64,000 nt of DNA. Origin: Aquabacterium sp. CECT 9606. GTDB lineage: Bacteria; Pseudomonadota; Gammaproteobacteria; Burkholderiales; Burkholderiaceae_C. The DNA is taken from assembly GCF_918741295.1 (NCBI RefSeq), contig NZ_CAKKNB010000005.1:186001-250000 (forward strand), read 5' to 3'. Under the pieces are notes generated by a model. That model saw nothing but the letters and a program-made list of their open reading frames with translations, was not told the origin of the DNA and made no database searches. Positions within the stretch are counted from its first letter, which is position 1. Each line of letters begins with the position of its first letter. Position numbers and translations under genes: made by a program. Of the stretch, positions 30,063 through 39,834 are shown piece after piece.

Positions 30063-31631
30063 TCAGCTTTCCAGCTTGAACACATCCACCACTTCGGCCA
30101 ATTGCGCCGCCTGCCGCTTCAGGCTTTCGGCAGCGGCGGCGCTTTCCTCCACCAGGGCAGCGTTCTGCTGAGTCACCTGGTCGAGTTGGGTCACCGAATG
30201 GCCCACCTGGTTGATGCCGATGGATTGTTCCGCTGTCGCATTTGAGATCTCGGACAGCAGATCGTTCACGCGCTTCACTTGCGCCACGATGTCTTCCATG
30301 CTCTTGCCCGCCGCATTGACTTGTTGGGCGCCCGTGTCAACTTTCTCGACGCTGGCGCCAATCAAGGCCTTGATCTCCTTGGCGGCGTTGGCCGACCTCT
30401 GCGCCAGTGTGCGAACCTCGCTGGCCACCACCGCGAAACCGCGCCCCTGATCGCCCGCGCGGGCCGCCTCAACCGCGGCGTTCAAGGCCAGGATGTTGGT
30501 CTGGAAAGCGATGCCATCGATCACCCCAATGATGTCCACAATCTTCTTGGACGAGTCCGCGATTGCATGCATGGTGCCTACCACCTGGCTGACCACGTCT
30601 CCGCCCTTGATGGCGGCCAGGGACGCCGCGTTCGACAACTGATTGGCCTGCTGTGCCATCTCTGCGTTGTTCTTCACGGTGCTGCTGAGCTGGTCCATTG
30701 AGGCCGCGGTCTGCTGCAAATTGCTGGCTTGTTCTTCGGTGCGTTGGCTCAGGTCGGCATTGCCCATGGCGATTTGGGCAGAGCCTGTCGCGATCGAGTT
30801 CGACGCATTGCGAACCTGCCCCACGATCCGGGCCAGGTTGCCCTGCATGACACCCAGCGATGCCAGCACGCTGCCCGGGTGCGCCTGTGCCGTGCCATCG
30901 ATGGCGCCCAGGTCGCCAGCAGCCACGCGGTGAGCGGCTTCTCCCAGCGCGGCAGGTTCAGCGCCCAGGGCCCGTGTCAATCCGCGTGTGATCAGCACGC
31001 CGGCCAGGCCCGCAGCCGCAAAGGCCACCAAGCAAGCCACGGCCAGCAAATTGCGCTGCGTGGTGTAAGCATCTGCCGCCTCAACCGTGAGTTGCCGCGC
31101 GCGCGCTTCGGTGGATTTCAAATACGCGTCCGAGGCTTTGACCAAAGCCGCCAGCAAGGGCCGGCACTCGTCGTTCATCTTGGCGATGGCTTCATCCTTC
31201 TGGCCGTTCAAGGCCAAGTTCACGATTGCCAATGCCACCGGGCCATACGCGCCTTCGATGCGGTCGATTTCAGCAATCATGCCCCGGGCCTCTTCAGACA
31301 CGTCGGGCGCTTTGGCCATCTCGTCGAGCTTGCCCAGCAGGGTCTTCACTTCCTCGTGAGATTGCAGGACGAGGGCTTTTTCAGTGGCCAGGTCATCCGG
31401 TTTGCTGACCAGCACCAGGTTGCGCGCCGCGATGGCACGCGAATCAACGGCGGCGCGGGCATGCGCCGCGAGATTGGAGCGCGCGTTGATGCCGTTGACG
31501 TACTGTGTGAATCGTTGGTTCGAATCGCTGAGTGCCTTGAGCGACAGCCCGGCCACGATGAGAACTAGTACCGCAAGTCCGCCGAAAGCGACCGTCAGCT
31601 TGGCGCGAACGGTCATCGGGCTGGTTTTCAT
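30063..31631 (-). CDS. methyl-accepting chemotaxis protein
   Basis: 522 residues from ATG 31631. An AAGGATG Shine-Dalgarno sequence sits about 9 bases upstream, and the ATG at 31640 is too close to it. TM1 ([20 protein letters not shown]) is followed by a four-helix-bundle periplasmic sensor of about 170 residues, TM2 ([23 protein letters not shown]), a HAMP linker and a signalling domain. The hairpin tip is [43 protein letters not shown]. There is no C-terminal CheR-tethering pentapeptide (it ends VFKLES). The ligand is unknown. Confidence 0.92.
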   Translation of the reverse strand: MKTSPMTVRAKLTVAFGGLAVLVLIVAGLSLKALSDSNQRFTQYVNGINARSNLAAHARAAVDSRAIAARNLVLVSKPDDLATEKALVLQSHEEVKTLLGKLDEMAKAPDVSEEARGMIAEIDRIEGAYGPVALAIVNLALNGQKDEAIAKMNDECRPLLAALVKASDAYLKSTEARARQLTVEAADAYTTQRNLLAVACLVAFAAAGLAGVLITRGLTRALGAEPAALGEAAHRVAAGDLGAIDGTAQAHPGSVLASLGVMQGNLARIVGQVRNASNSIATGSAQIAMGNADLSQRTEEQASNLQQTAASMDQLSSTVKNNAEMAQQANQLSNAASLAAIKGGDVVSQVVGTMHAIADSSKKIVDIIGVIDGIAFQTNILALNAAVEAARAGDQGRGFAVVASEVRTLAQRSANAAKEIKALIGASVEKVDTGAQQVNAAGKSMEDIVAQVKRVNDLLSEISNATAEQSIGINQVGHSVTQLDQVTQQNAALVEESAAAAESLKRQAAQLAEVVDVFKLES

Positions 31632-31808
31632 GGAAATCATCCTTCGCTTAAAAGTATGCGAAGGTTAATGATTTCGGACGCTCTTAGGTGCGTTCCTAAG
31701 ACAGTGAATGGTGCGCTATTTCACGCGATCATTGGATTTATTCGCGACCGCTGCGCCAACAACTCAGGGTCTGTTACAAGGGCAGGTTAGGTCGACGATG
31801 CTTGAGAA

Positions 31809-32273
31809 TCATTCCTTGCCGCCCGACGAAACCTTGTGCCGCATCATCCGGCCCTTTTCCCGCTCCCATTCGCGGTCCTTGATGGTGTTGCGCTTGTCGT
31901 GCTCGGCCTTGCCCTTGGCCAGGGCGATCTCGGCTTTCACATAGCTGCCCTTGAAGTGCAGGTTCAGCGGCACGAGGGTGTAGCCCTTTTGCTCCGTCTT
32001 GCCCACCAGGCGCCGGATTTCCGAGCGGTGCATCAACAGCTTCTTGGTGCGGTCGGCCTCGGGCTTGACGTGCGTTGATGCCGAGCGCAGTGCATTGATG
32101 CGCAGGCCGATCAGGTGCAACTCGCCATTGCGGATCATGATGTGGCCGTCAGTCAACTGCACCTGGCCCGCGCGGATCGCCTTGACTTCCCAGCCTTCCA
32201 GGACCACACCCGCCTCGAAACGTTCTTCGATGTGGTAATTGAACAGGGCTTTTCTATTTTCGGCAATCGTCAT
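31809..32273 (-). CDS. smpB: SsrA-binding protein SmpB
   Basis: 154 residues. It binds tmRNA for trans-translation rescue of stalled ribosomes. It has [44 protein letters not shown]-like [14 protein letters not shown], and a basic tail [26 protein letters not shown]. It is divergent from ratA (39 bases apart), the usual arrangement. The ssrA gene is not in the window. Confidence 0.97.
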   Translation of the reverse strand: MTIAENRKALFNYHIEERFEAGVVLEGWEVKAIRAGQVQLTDGHIMIRNGELHLIGLRINALRSASTHVKPEADRTKKLLMHRSEIRRLVGKTEQKGYTLVPLNLHFKGSYVKAEIALAKGKAEHDKRNTIKDREWEREKGRMMRHKVSSGGKE

Positions 32274-32312
32274 GGTCAGAAGGATACAGCGTCCTTAAAA
32301 TGGCGGCATTCT

Positions 32313-32795
32313 ATGAAGCAAGTCAACAAGTCCGTCCTGCTCTGGTACTCGCCCGGCGAAATGTACGCGCTGGTCACTGCCGTCGAGGATTACGCCCAAT
32401 TCCTGCCCTGGTGTGAGCGCGCTGAAGTGATCCAGCAGCACGACGATGGCGTCACTGCGCGGCTTCACATCGCATTTGCCGGTATCCGGCAGGCGTTCAC
32501 CACGCGCAACACCAACATCGATGCCAGCGAAGTGCGCATGCATCTGGTGGATGGGCCTTTTTCCAAGCTCGAGGGCACCTGGAAGTTCACGCCATTGCAC
32601 AAGCCCGGCTTGCCTCCCCCGGTGCCGGGGCAGACCCCGGCTGAACCCAGTGCCTGCAAGGTCGAGTTCTCGCTCAGCTATGCTTTTTCCAGCCGGCCGC
32701 TCGCCCTGGTGATCAGCCCGGTGTTCGACCGCATCGCCAACACGTTTGTCGATGCTTTTGTCAAACGGGCCGAGCAGGTCTATGGGCCTCGGTGA
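32313..32795 (+). CDS. ratA: type II toxin-antitoxin-like RatA / START-domain polyketide cyclase family protein
   Basis: 160 residues from ATG 32313 (MKQVNKSVLLWYSPGEMYALVTAVEDYAQFLPWC). The Coq10/START fold is shown by YAQFLPWCERAEVI and GPFSKLEGTWKFTPL. In E. coli RatA blocks 70S association, while the mitochondrial homologue COQ10 binds ubiquinone; the latter role is the more likely general function. It overlaps rnfH by 14 bases. Confidence 0.88.
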   Translation: MKQVNKSVLLWYSPGEMYALVTAVEDYAQFLPWCERAEVIQQHDDGVTARLHIAFAGIRQAFTTRNTNIDASEVRMHLVDGPFSKLEGTWKFTPLHKPGLPPPVPGQTPAEPSACKVEFSLSYAFSSRPLALVISPVFDRIANTFVDAFVKRAEQVYGPR

Positions 32796-33135
32796 ACAAA
32801 CCACAACCCCGGTGATTCACATCGAGGTGGTGTTCAGCCCAGCGCCCCGTCAAATCGAGATGAGCACCTTGGCCTTGCCTTTGGGCAGTTGCGTCAAGGA
32901 TGCTTTGCTGGCCGCCCACCTGTTGGGCCAGGCGCAACACCTGAGCGTGGGCATTTGGGGGCGCAAGGCGACCTTGGCCCATGTTCTGCAAGACAGGGAT
33001 AGGGTGGAGGTGTACCGCGGCCTGATCGTCGATCCGAAAGAGGCTCGGCGCGTGCGCTACCGTGCCCATGGCGAAAAAACGACCAGAGGTGTCAAGCGGC
33101 CGAACAAGCGGCCGTTGAGCAACTCGTCAGGCTAG
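32782..33135 (+). CDS. rnfH: RnfH family ubiquitin-like protein (UPF0125)
   Basis: 117 residues from ATG 32782, overlapping the 3' end of ratA by 14 bases. It is a beta-grasp protein with IHIEVVFSPAPRQIEMSTLALPLGSCVKDALLA, the LSVGIWGRKATLAHVLQDRDRVEVYRGLIVDPKEARRVR block and a basic tail. It is the usual partner of ratA; the function is not established. Confidence 0.88.
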   Translation: MGLGEQTTTPVIHIEVVFSPAPRQIEMSTLALPLGSCVKDALLAAHLLGQAQHLSVGIWGRKATLAHVLQDRDRVEVYRGLIVDPKEARRVRYRAHGEKTTRGVKRPNKRPLSNSSG

Positions 33136-33154
33136 CAGCGCGAGGCGGCCTGCC

Positions 33155-33682
33155 TCACTTGCAATTGCTGGCAATGGCTTCCTGGGTGCGGCGCTGCTCT
33201 TCGGCGCGGCCCTTGTCGTCCAGGATCTCGCGCTCACCCTTGCTGTTGGTCCGGGCGATGCGGATGCCGTCGTTCAAGGTGCGCTGGTAGTTGCGGGCTT
33301 GGGTGCAGTTGTCTGCGCGCGACTTGGCGTTCTTTTCTTCTTCGGCTTTGCGCTGGGCTTCTTTTTCTTCTTCGGCCTTGCGGCGCTTCACGTCCAGCTC
33401 GGACTCGGGCGCCTTGGCCGCCACCGCGGGCTTGGCGGCCGATGCTGCTGCGTCCACCTCGGAGGCGGGCTTGGCCAACTGCACTGTCCTTGAGGCCGCG
33501 GGCCTTTGAAGGATGTTGCCCTCGGGGGTGCCGGCCGGAGGAGGGCGGTCGCTGTACTGTGTCGCGCCCGAGGCGTCTTTCCACTTCCACTGGGTGCCGG
33601 CCTGGGCAGGCGTGACCACCAGCGCCACACTGGCCAGAGTCAGGGACAGGAGCAAGGCGGAATGAGGGCGGGTGCTTTTCAT
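33155..33682 (-). CDS. DUF4124 domain-containing secreted protein
   Basis: 175 residues from ATG 33682. The signal peptide (SALLLSLTLASVALVVTPAQA) is followed by the DUF4124 motif TQWKWKDASGATQYSDRPPPAGTP, a low-complexity Ala/Lys stretch and a charged coiled-coil region (KRRKAEEEKEAQRKAEEEKN). Two cysteines (DNCTQARNY and SNCK) may form a disulfide. Periplasmic; function unknown. Confidence 0.82.
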   Translation of the reverse strand: MKSTRPHSALLLSLTLASVALVVTPAQAGTQWKWKDASGATQYSDRPPPAGTPEGNILQRPAASRTVQLAKPASEVDAAASAAKPAVAAKAPESELDVKRRKAEEEKEAQRKAEEEKNAKSRADNCTQARNYQRTLNDGIRIARTNSKGEREILDDKGRAEEQRRTQEAIASNCK

Positions 33683-33755
33683 GACGCGGAGTTTAGTCCG
33701 GCTTGGCGCTCGCAATGGCCGCGAAAACGCCCATTCGTCACGGTAAATCCCCGCT

Positions 33756-33785
33756 TCGACAGCCTACCTCCACTGCGCGTATAAT
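33756..33785 (+). promoter_or_regulatory. candidate sigma-70 promoter of guaB
   Basis: A consensus TATAAT at 33780-33785 lies 26 bases before the guaB ATG. A weak -35 (TCGACA, 33756-33761) is 18 bases upstream. Only the -10 element is convincing. Confidence 0.55.
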
Positions 33786-33810
33786 CCGCTTTTGCGTCTG
33801 GAGCCTGTTC

Positions 33811-35283
33811 ATGCGCCTGCTTGGTAAAGCACTCACATTCGACGATGTGCTGCTGGTGCCCGCGTTCTCACAAGTGTTACCCCGTGACACATCGCTGGCC
33901 ACCCGTCTGTCCCGAAACATCACCCTGAATCTGCCCTTGGTGTCTGCCGCCATGGACACGGTCACAGAGGCCCGCCTGGCGATCGCGATCGCCCAGGAAG
34001 GCGGTATCGGGATCATCCACAAAAACCTCACGCCTCAGCAACAAGCTGCGGAAGTCTCACGCGTCAAGCGTTATGAGTCTGGCGTGTTGCGTGACCCGAT
34101 CACGATCTCATCCGGCGTTCGCGTCCGTGATGTGATCGCGCTGTCACAGCAACATGGCATCTCGGGCTTCCCGGTGGTTGATGAAGGCCGCGTCGTGGGC
34201 ATCGTCACGGGGCGCGACCTGCGCTTCGAGACCCGCCTTGACGTGCCGGTGCGCGAGATCATGACCCCGCGCGAGCGTCTGATCACCATCAAGGACGGCG
34301 CTTCGAAAGAAGAAGCCAAGGCCCTGATGCACCAGCACAAGCTGGAGCGCGTGGTCATTGTCAACGAGGCGTTCGAGCTCAAGGGCTTGTTTACCGTCAA
34401 GGACATCACCAAGCAGACCAACTTCCCCAACGCGGCGCGTGATTCACACGGCAAGCTGCGCGTGGGCGCCGCGGTTGGCGTGGGCGAGGGCACCGAAGAG
34501 CGCGTTGAGCTGCTGGTGCGTGCTGGCGTCGACGCCTTGGTGGTCGACACGGCCCACGGCCACAGTGCCGGCGTGATCGAGCGCGTGCGCTGGGTCAAGA
34601 AAAACTACCCACAGGTGGATGTCATCGGCGGCAACATCGCCACCGGCGCAGCTGCCTTGGCCCTGGTCGAAGCGGGCGCTGATGGCGTCAAGGTCGGCAT
34701 CGGCCCAGGCTCCATCTGCACCACGCGGATCATCGCGGGGGTGGGCGTACCGCAAATCATGGCCATTGACAGTGTGGCCACGGCCTTGCAAGGCACCGGT
34801 GTGCCCTTGATCGGCGACGGCGGCATCCGCTATTCGGGCGACATCGCCAAGGCCATCGCAGCCGGTGCCAGCACCGTCATGATGGGCGGCATGTTCGCGG
34901 GCACGGAAGAAGCGCCCGGCGAAGTGATCCTGTACCAGGGCCGCAGCTACAAGAGCTACCGCGGCATGGGCTCGATTGGCGCCATGAAGGCCGGTTCGGC
35001 CGACCGCTATTTCCAGGAAAACGACGAAACCACCAACCCCAACGCGGACAAGCTGGTCCCCGAGGGCATTGAAGGCCGCGTGCCGTTCAAGGGCTCGATG
35101 ATCAGCATCGTCACGCAGATGGCGGGTGGCTTGCGCGCCTCCATGGGCTACTGCGGTTGCGCCACCATCGAAGACATGCGCAACAAGGCCGAGTTCGTCG
35201 AGATCACGGCCGCGGGCATTCGCGAGAGTCACGTCCACGACGTGCAGATCACGAAGGAAGCGCCCAACTACCGCATGGAGTGA
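33811..35283 (+). CDS. guaB: inosine-5'-monophosphate dehydrogenase
   Basis: 490 residues from ATG 33811 ([26 protein letters not shown]). It converts IMP to XMP in GMP synthesis. Two CBS domains (about residues 95-200) interrupt the barrel. The catalytic Cys lies in [15 protein letters not shown], and the flap [11 protein letters not shown] is present. The stop overlaps the ATG of an MFS gene by one base, and guaA follows that. Confidence 0.97.
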   Translation: MRLLGKALTFDDVLLVPAFSQVLPRDTSLATRLSRNITLNLPLVSAAMDTVTEARLAIAIAQEGGIGIIHKNLTPQQQAAEVSRVKRYESGVLRDPITISSGVRVRDVIALSQQHGISGFPVVDEGRVVGIVTGRDLRFETRLDVPVREIMTPRERLITIKDGASKEEAKALMHQHKLERVVIVNEAFELKGLFTVKDITKQTNFPNAARDSHGKLRVGAAVGVGEGTEERVELLVRAGVDALVVDTAHGHSAGVIERVRWVKKNYPQVDVIGGNIATGAAALALVEAGADGVKVGIGPGSICTTRIIAGVGVPQIMAIDSVATALQGTGVPLIGDGGIRYSGDIAKAIAAGASTVMMGGMFAGTEEAPGEVILYQGRSYKSYRGMGSIGAMKAGSADRYFQENDETTNPNADKLVPEGIEGRVPFKGSMISIVTQMAGGLRASMGYCGCATIEDMRNKAEFVEITAAGIRESHVHDVQITKEAPNYRME

Positions 35284-36524
35284 TGGGCGCCCAAGGCCGC
35301 AGGGCGGCCATGCCCTTCATCATGGTGACGGTGCTGCTCGACATGATGTCGATCGGCATCATTGCCCCCGTGTTGCCCAAGCTCATCGGGTCCTTCATGG
35401 ACTCGGGGGCCAGCACCTCGGTGGCCTATGGTGCGGCGCAGGCGGCCTTCGCCATTGCCCAGTTCTTCAGTGCGCCAGTGCTGGGGGCGCTGTCCGACCG
35501 CTATGGTCGGCGGCCCATCCTGCTGCTGGGCTTGCTGGGCATGGGCATCAACTTTTTTGTCACGGCCCTCGCCTCCGAGTTCTGGATGCTGCTGGCCGTG
35601 CGGGTGATGGGCGGTGCCGTGTGCGCCAACATCGCCGTGGCCAACGCCTATGTGGCCGACATCACGGTGCCCGAAGAGCGGGCCAAGAACTACGGCATGT
35701 TGGGCGCCATGTTCGGGCTGGGTTTCATCCTGGGGCCGGTGCTGGGCGGTGTGCTGGGCAATCAAGATCTGCACTGGCCGTTTTTGTTGGCCGGCAGCTT
35801 GTCGTTGCTCAACTGCCTCTACGGTTACTTCGTGCTGCCCGAGTCGTTGCCGCTGGACAAGCGCCGCTCATTCGAGCTCTCCAAGGCCAACCCATTCACC
35901 GCCTTGGCCCGTTTGCGCGACCTGAAGGGCGTCGAGACGCTGATGTGGATCATGGGCTTGTCGATCCTGGCGCAGTTCTGCCTGCACACCTCCTGGTTCC
36001 TGTACACCGAGTTCAAGTTCGGCTGGACGCCGATGGACAACGGCCTGTCGCTGTTGGCCGTGGGCGGCATGGCGGTGCTGGTGCAGGGCGGCCTGATGCG
36101 GGTGGTGCAAAAGTACATCCCGCTGCACAAGCTGGTCGTCTTGGGGCTGGTCTCGTCCACCATCGCGTTCGCCGGGTACGGCTTGGTGCCGCTGGGGTGG
36201 ATGCTCTTCGTGATCGTGGCGGCCAATGTGTTTGGCTACATGGTTCAACCGGGCTTGCAAAGCCTGGTGTCCAACGCCGTTGACCCCACCCGGCAGGGTG
36301 AAAGCATGGGTGCGGTGTCGTCCATCAACAGCGTGGCGGCGGTGCTTGGGCCCCTGCTTGGCACGCCGCTGCTGGCGTTGGTATCCCACTATCCCCATGG
36401 CGACTGGCGCGTGGGGGCACCGTTCTACCTGTGTGCGGCCATCCAGGGCGTTGCGGCCGTCATCGGCCTGCGCTACTTCAGCCGCAATCACCGTGTGCCA
36501 GCCAGCCCCGCGACCGTGGTCTGA
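35283..36524 (+). CDS. MFS transporter, TCR/Tet family
   Basis: 413 residues from ATG 35283, translationally coupled to guaB (TGATG). Twelve membrane segments are predicted. Motif A, GALSDRYGRRPILLLGLLG, and the motif C-like GLGFILGPVLGGVLG are characteristic of drug:H+ antiporters of the TetA type (TCR). A tetracycline substrate should not be assumed. Its position between guaB and guaA might hint at purine- or nucleobase-related export, but that is speculation. Confidence 0.87.
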   Translation: MGAQGRRAAMPFIMVTVLLDMMSIGIIAPVLPKLIGSFMDSGASTSVAYGAAQAAFAIAQFFSAPVLGALSDRYGRRPILLLGLLGMGINFFVTALASEFWMLLAVRVMGGAVCANIAVANAYVADITVPEERAKNYGMLGAMFGLGFILGPVLGGVLGNQDLHWPFLLAGSLSLLNCLYGYFVLPESLPLDKRRSFELSKANPFTALARLRDLKGVETLMWIMGLSILAQFCLHTSWFLYTEFKFGWTPMDNGLSLLAVGGMAVLVQGGLMRVVQKYIPLHKLVVLGLVSSTIAFAGYGLVPLGWMLFVIVAANVFGYMVQPGLQSLVSNAVDPTRQGESMGAVSSINSVAAVLGPLLGTPLLALVSHYPHGDWRVGAPFYLCAAIQGVAAVIGLRYFSRNHRVPASPATVV

Positions 36525-36546
36525 TTGATTTCTCGAGATTTTCATC

Positions 36547-38142
36547 ATGCATGACAAAGTTCTGATCCTTGACTTCGGCTCTCAAGTCACCCAGCTCATC
36601 GCGCGCCGCGTTCGCGAAGCCCACGTGTATTGCGAGATCCACCCCAATGATGTGTCGGATGAGTTCATCCGCGGCTTTGCGCCCAAGGCCATCATCCTGT
36701 CGGGCAGCCACGCCAGCACCTACGAAGACCACCAACTGCGCGCACCCCAAGCCGTGTGGGATTTGGGCGTGCCTGTGCTCGGCATCTGCTACGGCATGCA
36801 GACGATGGCCGTGCAATTGGGCGGCAAGGTGGAGTGGAGCGACCACCGCGAGTTCGGCTATGCCGAAGTCCGCGCCCTGGGCCATACCAAGCTGCTGGAG
36901 GGCATTGAAGACTTCAGCACTACCGAAGGCCACGGCATGCTCAAGGTGTGGATGAGCCACGGTGACAAGGTCACGGCCTTGCCCGAAGGCTTCACCCTGA
37001 TGGCCTCGACCCCCAGCTGCCCCATCGCCGGCATGGCCAACGAAGCCAAGCGCTACTACGCCGTGCAGTTCCACCCCGAGGTGACGCACACGGTGCAGGG
37101 CCACGCGATGCTGACGCGTTTCGTGCGCGACATCGCTGGCTGCAAGGGTGACTGGATCATGGGCGATTACATCGCCGAAGCCGTGGCCAAGATCCGCGAG
37201 CAGGTCGGCGATGAAGAAGTCATCCTGGGCTTGAGCGGTGGTGTCGATTCCAGCGTGGCCGCCGCCTTGATCCACCGCGCCATTGGCGACCAATTGACCT
37301 GTGTGTTCGTGGACCACGGTTTGCTGCGTCTGAACGAAGGCAAGGCGGTGATGGAGATGTTCGCCGGCCGCCTGCATGCCAAGGTGGTTCATGTGGAGGC
37401 CACTGACCAGTTCATGGGCCACCTGAAAGGCGTGACCGACCCGGAAGCCAAGCGCAAGATCATCGGCCGCGAGTTCGTCGAGGTCTTCACGGCCGAGGCC
37501 GCCAAGCTCAAGGGCGAAGGCAACAAGGGCGCCAAGTGGCTGGCCCAGGGCACCATCTACCCGGATGTGGTCGAGTCAGGCGGCACGGCTAGCAAGAAGG
37601 CCACCATCAAGAGCCACCACAACGTGGGCGGCTTGCCCGAGAAGCTGGGCTTGAAGCTGCTGGAACCGCTGCGCGAGTTGTTCAAGGACGAGGTGCGCGC
37701 GCTGGGCGTGGCGCTGGGCCTGCCGGCCGACATGGTCTACCGCCATCCTTTCCCGGGACCTGGCCTGGGCGTTCGCATCCTGGGCGAGGTGCGCAAGGAC
37801 TTCGCCGATCTTCTGCGCCGCGCTGACCACATCTTCATCGAAGAACTGCGCAACGCGATCGACCCGGCCACGGGCAAGACCTGGTACGAGTTGACCAGCC
37901 AGGCCTTCACCGTGTTCCTGCCGGTGAAGAGCGTGGGGGTGATGGGTGACGGCCGCACTTATGACTATGTGGTGGCGCTGCGTGCGGTGCAGACCAGCGA
38001 CTTCATGACGGCTGATTGGGCGGAGTTGCCGTACAGCCTGTTGAAGAAGGTGTCGGGGCGCATCATCAATGAGGTGCGGGGTATCAACCGCGTGACTTAT
38101 GACGTGTCGAGCAAGCCGCCTGCTACGATCGAGTGGGAATGA
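36547..38142 (+). CDS. guaA: GMP synthase (glutamine-hydrolysing)
   Basis: 531 residues. The class I glutamine amidotransferase domain has catalytic Cys in [10 protein letters not shown] and the His/Glu pair in [10 protein letters not shown]. The ATP-pyrophosphatase P-loop is [17 protein letters not shown], and the C-terminal dimerisation domain ends [16 protein letters not shown]. It is the last core gene before the accessory segment. The 3' end of guaA is a known insertion site for genomic islands. Confidence 0.97.
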   Translation: MHDKVLILDFGSQVTQLIARRVREAHVYCEIHPNDVSDEFIRGFAPKAIILSGSHASTYEDHQLRAPQAVWDLGVPVLGICYGMQTMAVQLGGKVEWSDHREFGYAEVRALGHTKLLEGIEDFSTTEGHGMLKVWMSHGDKVTALPEGFTLMASTPSCPIAGMANEAKRYYAVQFHPEVTHTVQGHAMLTRFVRDIAGCKGDWIMGDYIAEAVAKIREQVGDEEVILGLSGGVDSSVAAALIHRAIGDQLTCVFVDHGLLRLNEGKAVMEMFAGRLHAKVVHVEATDQFMGHLKGVTDPEAKRKIIGREFVEVFTAEAAKLKGEGNKGAKWLAQGTIYPDVVESGGTASKKATIKSHHNVGGLPEKLGLKLLEPLRELFKDEVRALGVALGLPADMVYRHPFPGPGLGVRILGEVRKDFADLLRRADHIFIEELRNAIDPATGKTWYELTSQAFTVFLPVKSVGVMGDGRTYDYVVALRAVQTSDFMTADWAELPYSLLKKVSGRIINEVRGINRVTYDVSSKPPATIEWE

Positions 38143-38187
38143 TTTGAGAGCGCATCACGGCGTCTCAGAACATCCCAAAAGTTCATT

Positions 38188-38221
38188 TAAGCCCTTGATC
38201 TTCAAGGGCTTTTTTGTTTTT
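38188..38221 (+). terminator. rho-independent terminator after guaA
   Basis: Stem AAGCCCTTGA/TCAAGGGCTT with a small loop followed by TTTTTGTTTTT. It closes the guaB-MFS-guaA unit. From 38222 to 38423 there is no gene: a short inverted repeat CATGA-GGTT-TCATG (38229-38242) and the dyad at 38349 are the only structures seen. Confidence 0.9.
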
Positions 38222-38348
38222 GACGTCCCATGAGGTTTCATGACATCCCGAGGTTTTTTGTCAATGATCTTTGATTGCTTACCGTCTTGATGCTCTGACA
38301 GTATTGCCGGGTGGGCCATCGTGGCGTTGGATGCCGGGACTCGCTCGC

Positions 38349-38362
38349 TTGACGCAGCGCAA
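38349..38362. promoter_or_regulatory. TTG-N8-CAA dyad (FNR/ANR-like) upstream of the truncated HydA copy
   Basis: TTGAC-GCAG-CGCAA, 75 bases before the GTG start. The same element at nearly the same distance precedes the intact hydrogenase gene (56343-56356), and the flanking bases (CGCAA..GGT.TTCAC) are also conserved between the two copies. Confidence 0.55.
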
Positions 38363-38423
38363 CCGGTCTTCACTCGGGCGGCCTACCATTCGTTGGATGG
38401 CATGGGAACGCGAGAGACATGAC

Positions 38424-39806
38424 GTGGTCAAGCTCACGGTGAACGGACGGTCGGTCGAGTTGAAGGATGGCGCGAGCTTGCTCGATGCGGCCAGTGCCGC
38501 TGGCGTCCATATTGACACGCTTTGCTATCACCCGTGCTTGCCGGCGCGCGCCGTATGCCGCATGTGCCTGGTCGATGTCGAGGGACAAGGCCGCCCGCTG
38601 CCTGCATGCGTGACACCGACCAAAGATGGGGACGTTGTCGAGACAGACACCCAGTCCCTACAAGACGCCCGGACCATGAATGGGCAGTGGCCGTTGGCCC
38701 GCCATCCGAATGACTGCATGCGCTGTGAAGTCAATGGGTCTTGCCGTTTGCAGAATCTGGTCAACGAGAATCAATGGGCGGAGAGCTGGCCCCGCATCCC
38801 GTTGGGGCCAGCCGCGTGCCCTGCCCATGTGCTGAGCGATCACGCTTCACCCAGCATTTGGCGTGACGTTTCCAAATGCATCGAATGCGGCGCCGATCTC
38901 ACCATCATGGAAGAGGGTGCCGAGCTCTTGGCGCGGCTCAAGGAAGGCCGGCGCCTGCCAATCTTCACATCATGTTGTCCGGGCTGGGTCAACTGGGTGG
39001 AGATCAACCGGCCGGACATCTTGCCCCACCTCAGCACGACCAAATCGCCCCAGCAGATGCATGGGGCCCTGACGAAGCGGGGACGCTTCGCGCACAAGCT
39101 TGGCGCCCAGTTCGCGCAAGGCCTCGCGGAGCCGTATGTCGTCAGCGTGATGCCCTGCACCGCCAAGAAGGACGAGGCGGTTCGTCCAGGCATGTCGGGA
39201 GACCTGGATCATGTGCTGACAACGCGAGAATTGGCCAGGATGATCCGGGCTCGAGGGATGGGCGGCTGCCTGGGTGGTGGCGGAGAGCCAAAGTCAATGG
39301 ATCCGAAGATCCTGGAAGAGCGCATGCACGCCATCTACGCCATCGATCAACGCGCGCCACACCGTCGTTCACATGAGAACGAAGAGGTTCAGAAGTTGTA
39401 CGCCGATGAACTCTCGGAACCAAGTTCTCTCGCCGCGTTGGCATTGCTCCATACGAGCTTTGCCGCGAGGGGTTCGCGGCGATTGCTGCTGATGCGGCTG
39501 CTGGACGCGGTTGACAGACGGGATGCGGAAGGCGTGGCCAGCTTGTTTCATCCGGACGCCTTGTGGTCGACGGGTTCTTCTTTCGGTGACGAGGCGCTGG
39601 TTGCAACGCGGCTGCCACCGCGAGGGTATGGTCCCCTCTATGCGCGCCACCGGATGGCGTCCGCCGCGGATGCGGACGATCTCACTGTCATCACGCCACA
39701 GGGCGAGCGCTGCGCATTTGAGATGGAGGTCGGCACCGTGGTTCAGGACGGCCGCACGACCAGTGTGATCCGGAGCCTGGCGCGGCAAGGCCGAGACCAT
39801 GGCTGA
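38424..39806 (+). CDS. [FeFe]-hydrogenase-like protein with three in-frame deletions (degenerate HydA paralogue)
   Basis: 460 residues from GTG 38424, which aligns with the ATG of the intact copy. It keeps the [2Fe-2S] cysteines, the His-Cys3 cluster ligands (RHPNDCMRCEVNGSC), H-cluster motif L1 (TSCCPGW) and L2 (MPCTAKKDE). Against the 694-residue copy it lacks residues 157-277 (both [4Fe-4S] ferredoxin motifs, joined at KCIECG-ADLTIM), about 400-505 (including the first L3 cysteine, leaving GGCLGGGGEP) and about seven residues in the C-terminal SnoaL-like domain. A complete H-cluster is therefore not expected. The frame has stayed open through all deletions. It may be a decaying duplicate or a repurposed protein. 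Confidence 0.8.
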   Translation: MVKLTVNGRSVELKDGASLLDAASAAGVHIDTLCYHPCLPARAVCRMCLVDVEGQGRPLPACVTPTKDGDVVETDTQSLQDARTMNGQWPLARHPNDCMRCEVNGSCRLQNLVNENQWAESWPRIPLGPAACPAHVLSDHASPSIWRDVSKCIECGADLTIMEEGAELLARLKEGRRLPIFTSCCPGWVNWVEINRPDILPHLSTTKSPQQMHGALTKRGRFAHKLGAQFAQGLAEPYVVSVMPCTAKKDEAVRPGMSGDLDHVLTTRELARMIRARGMGGCLGGGGEPKSMDPKILEERMHAIYAIDQRAPHRRSHENEEVQKLYADELSEPSSLAALALLHTSFAARGSRRLLLMRLLDAVDRRDAEGVASLFHPDALWSTGSSFGDEALVATRLPPRGYGPLYARHRMASAADADDLTVITPQGERCAFEMEVGTVVQDGRTTSVIRSLARQGRDHG

Positions 39807-39834
39807 TCTCAATGGCATGCTGAATCAGGTCTTC

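Noticed and set aside
38229..38242. CATGA-GGTT-TCATG inverted repeat after guaA, considered as an island attachment site
   Set aside because: No second copy was seen in the window and it lies outside guaA, whereas guaA att sites overlap the gene end.
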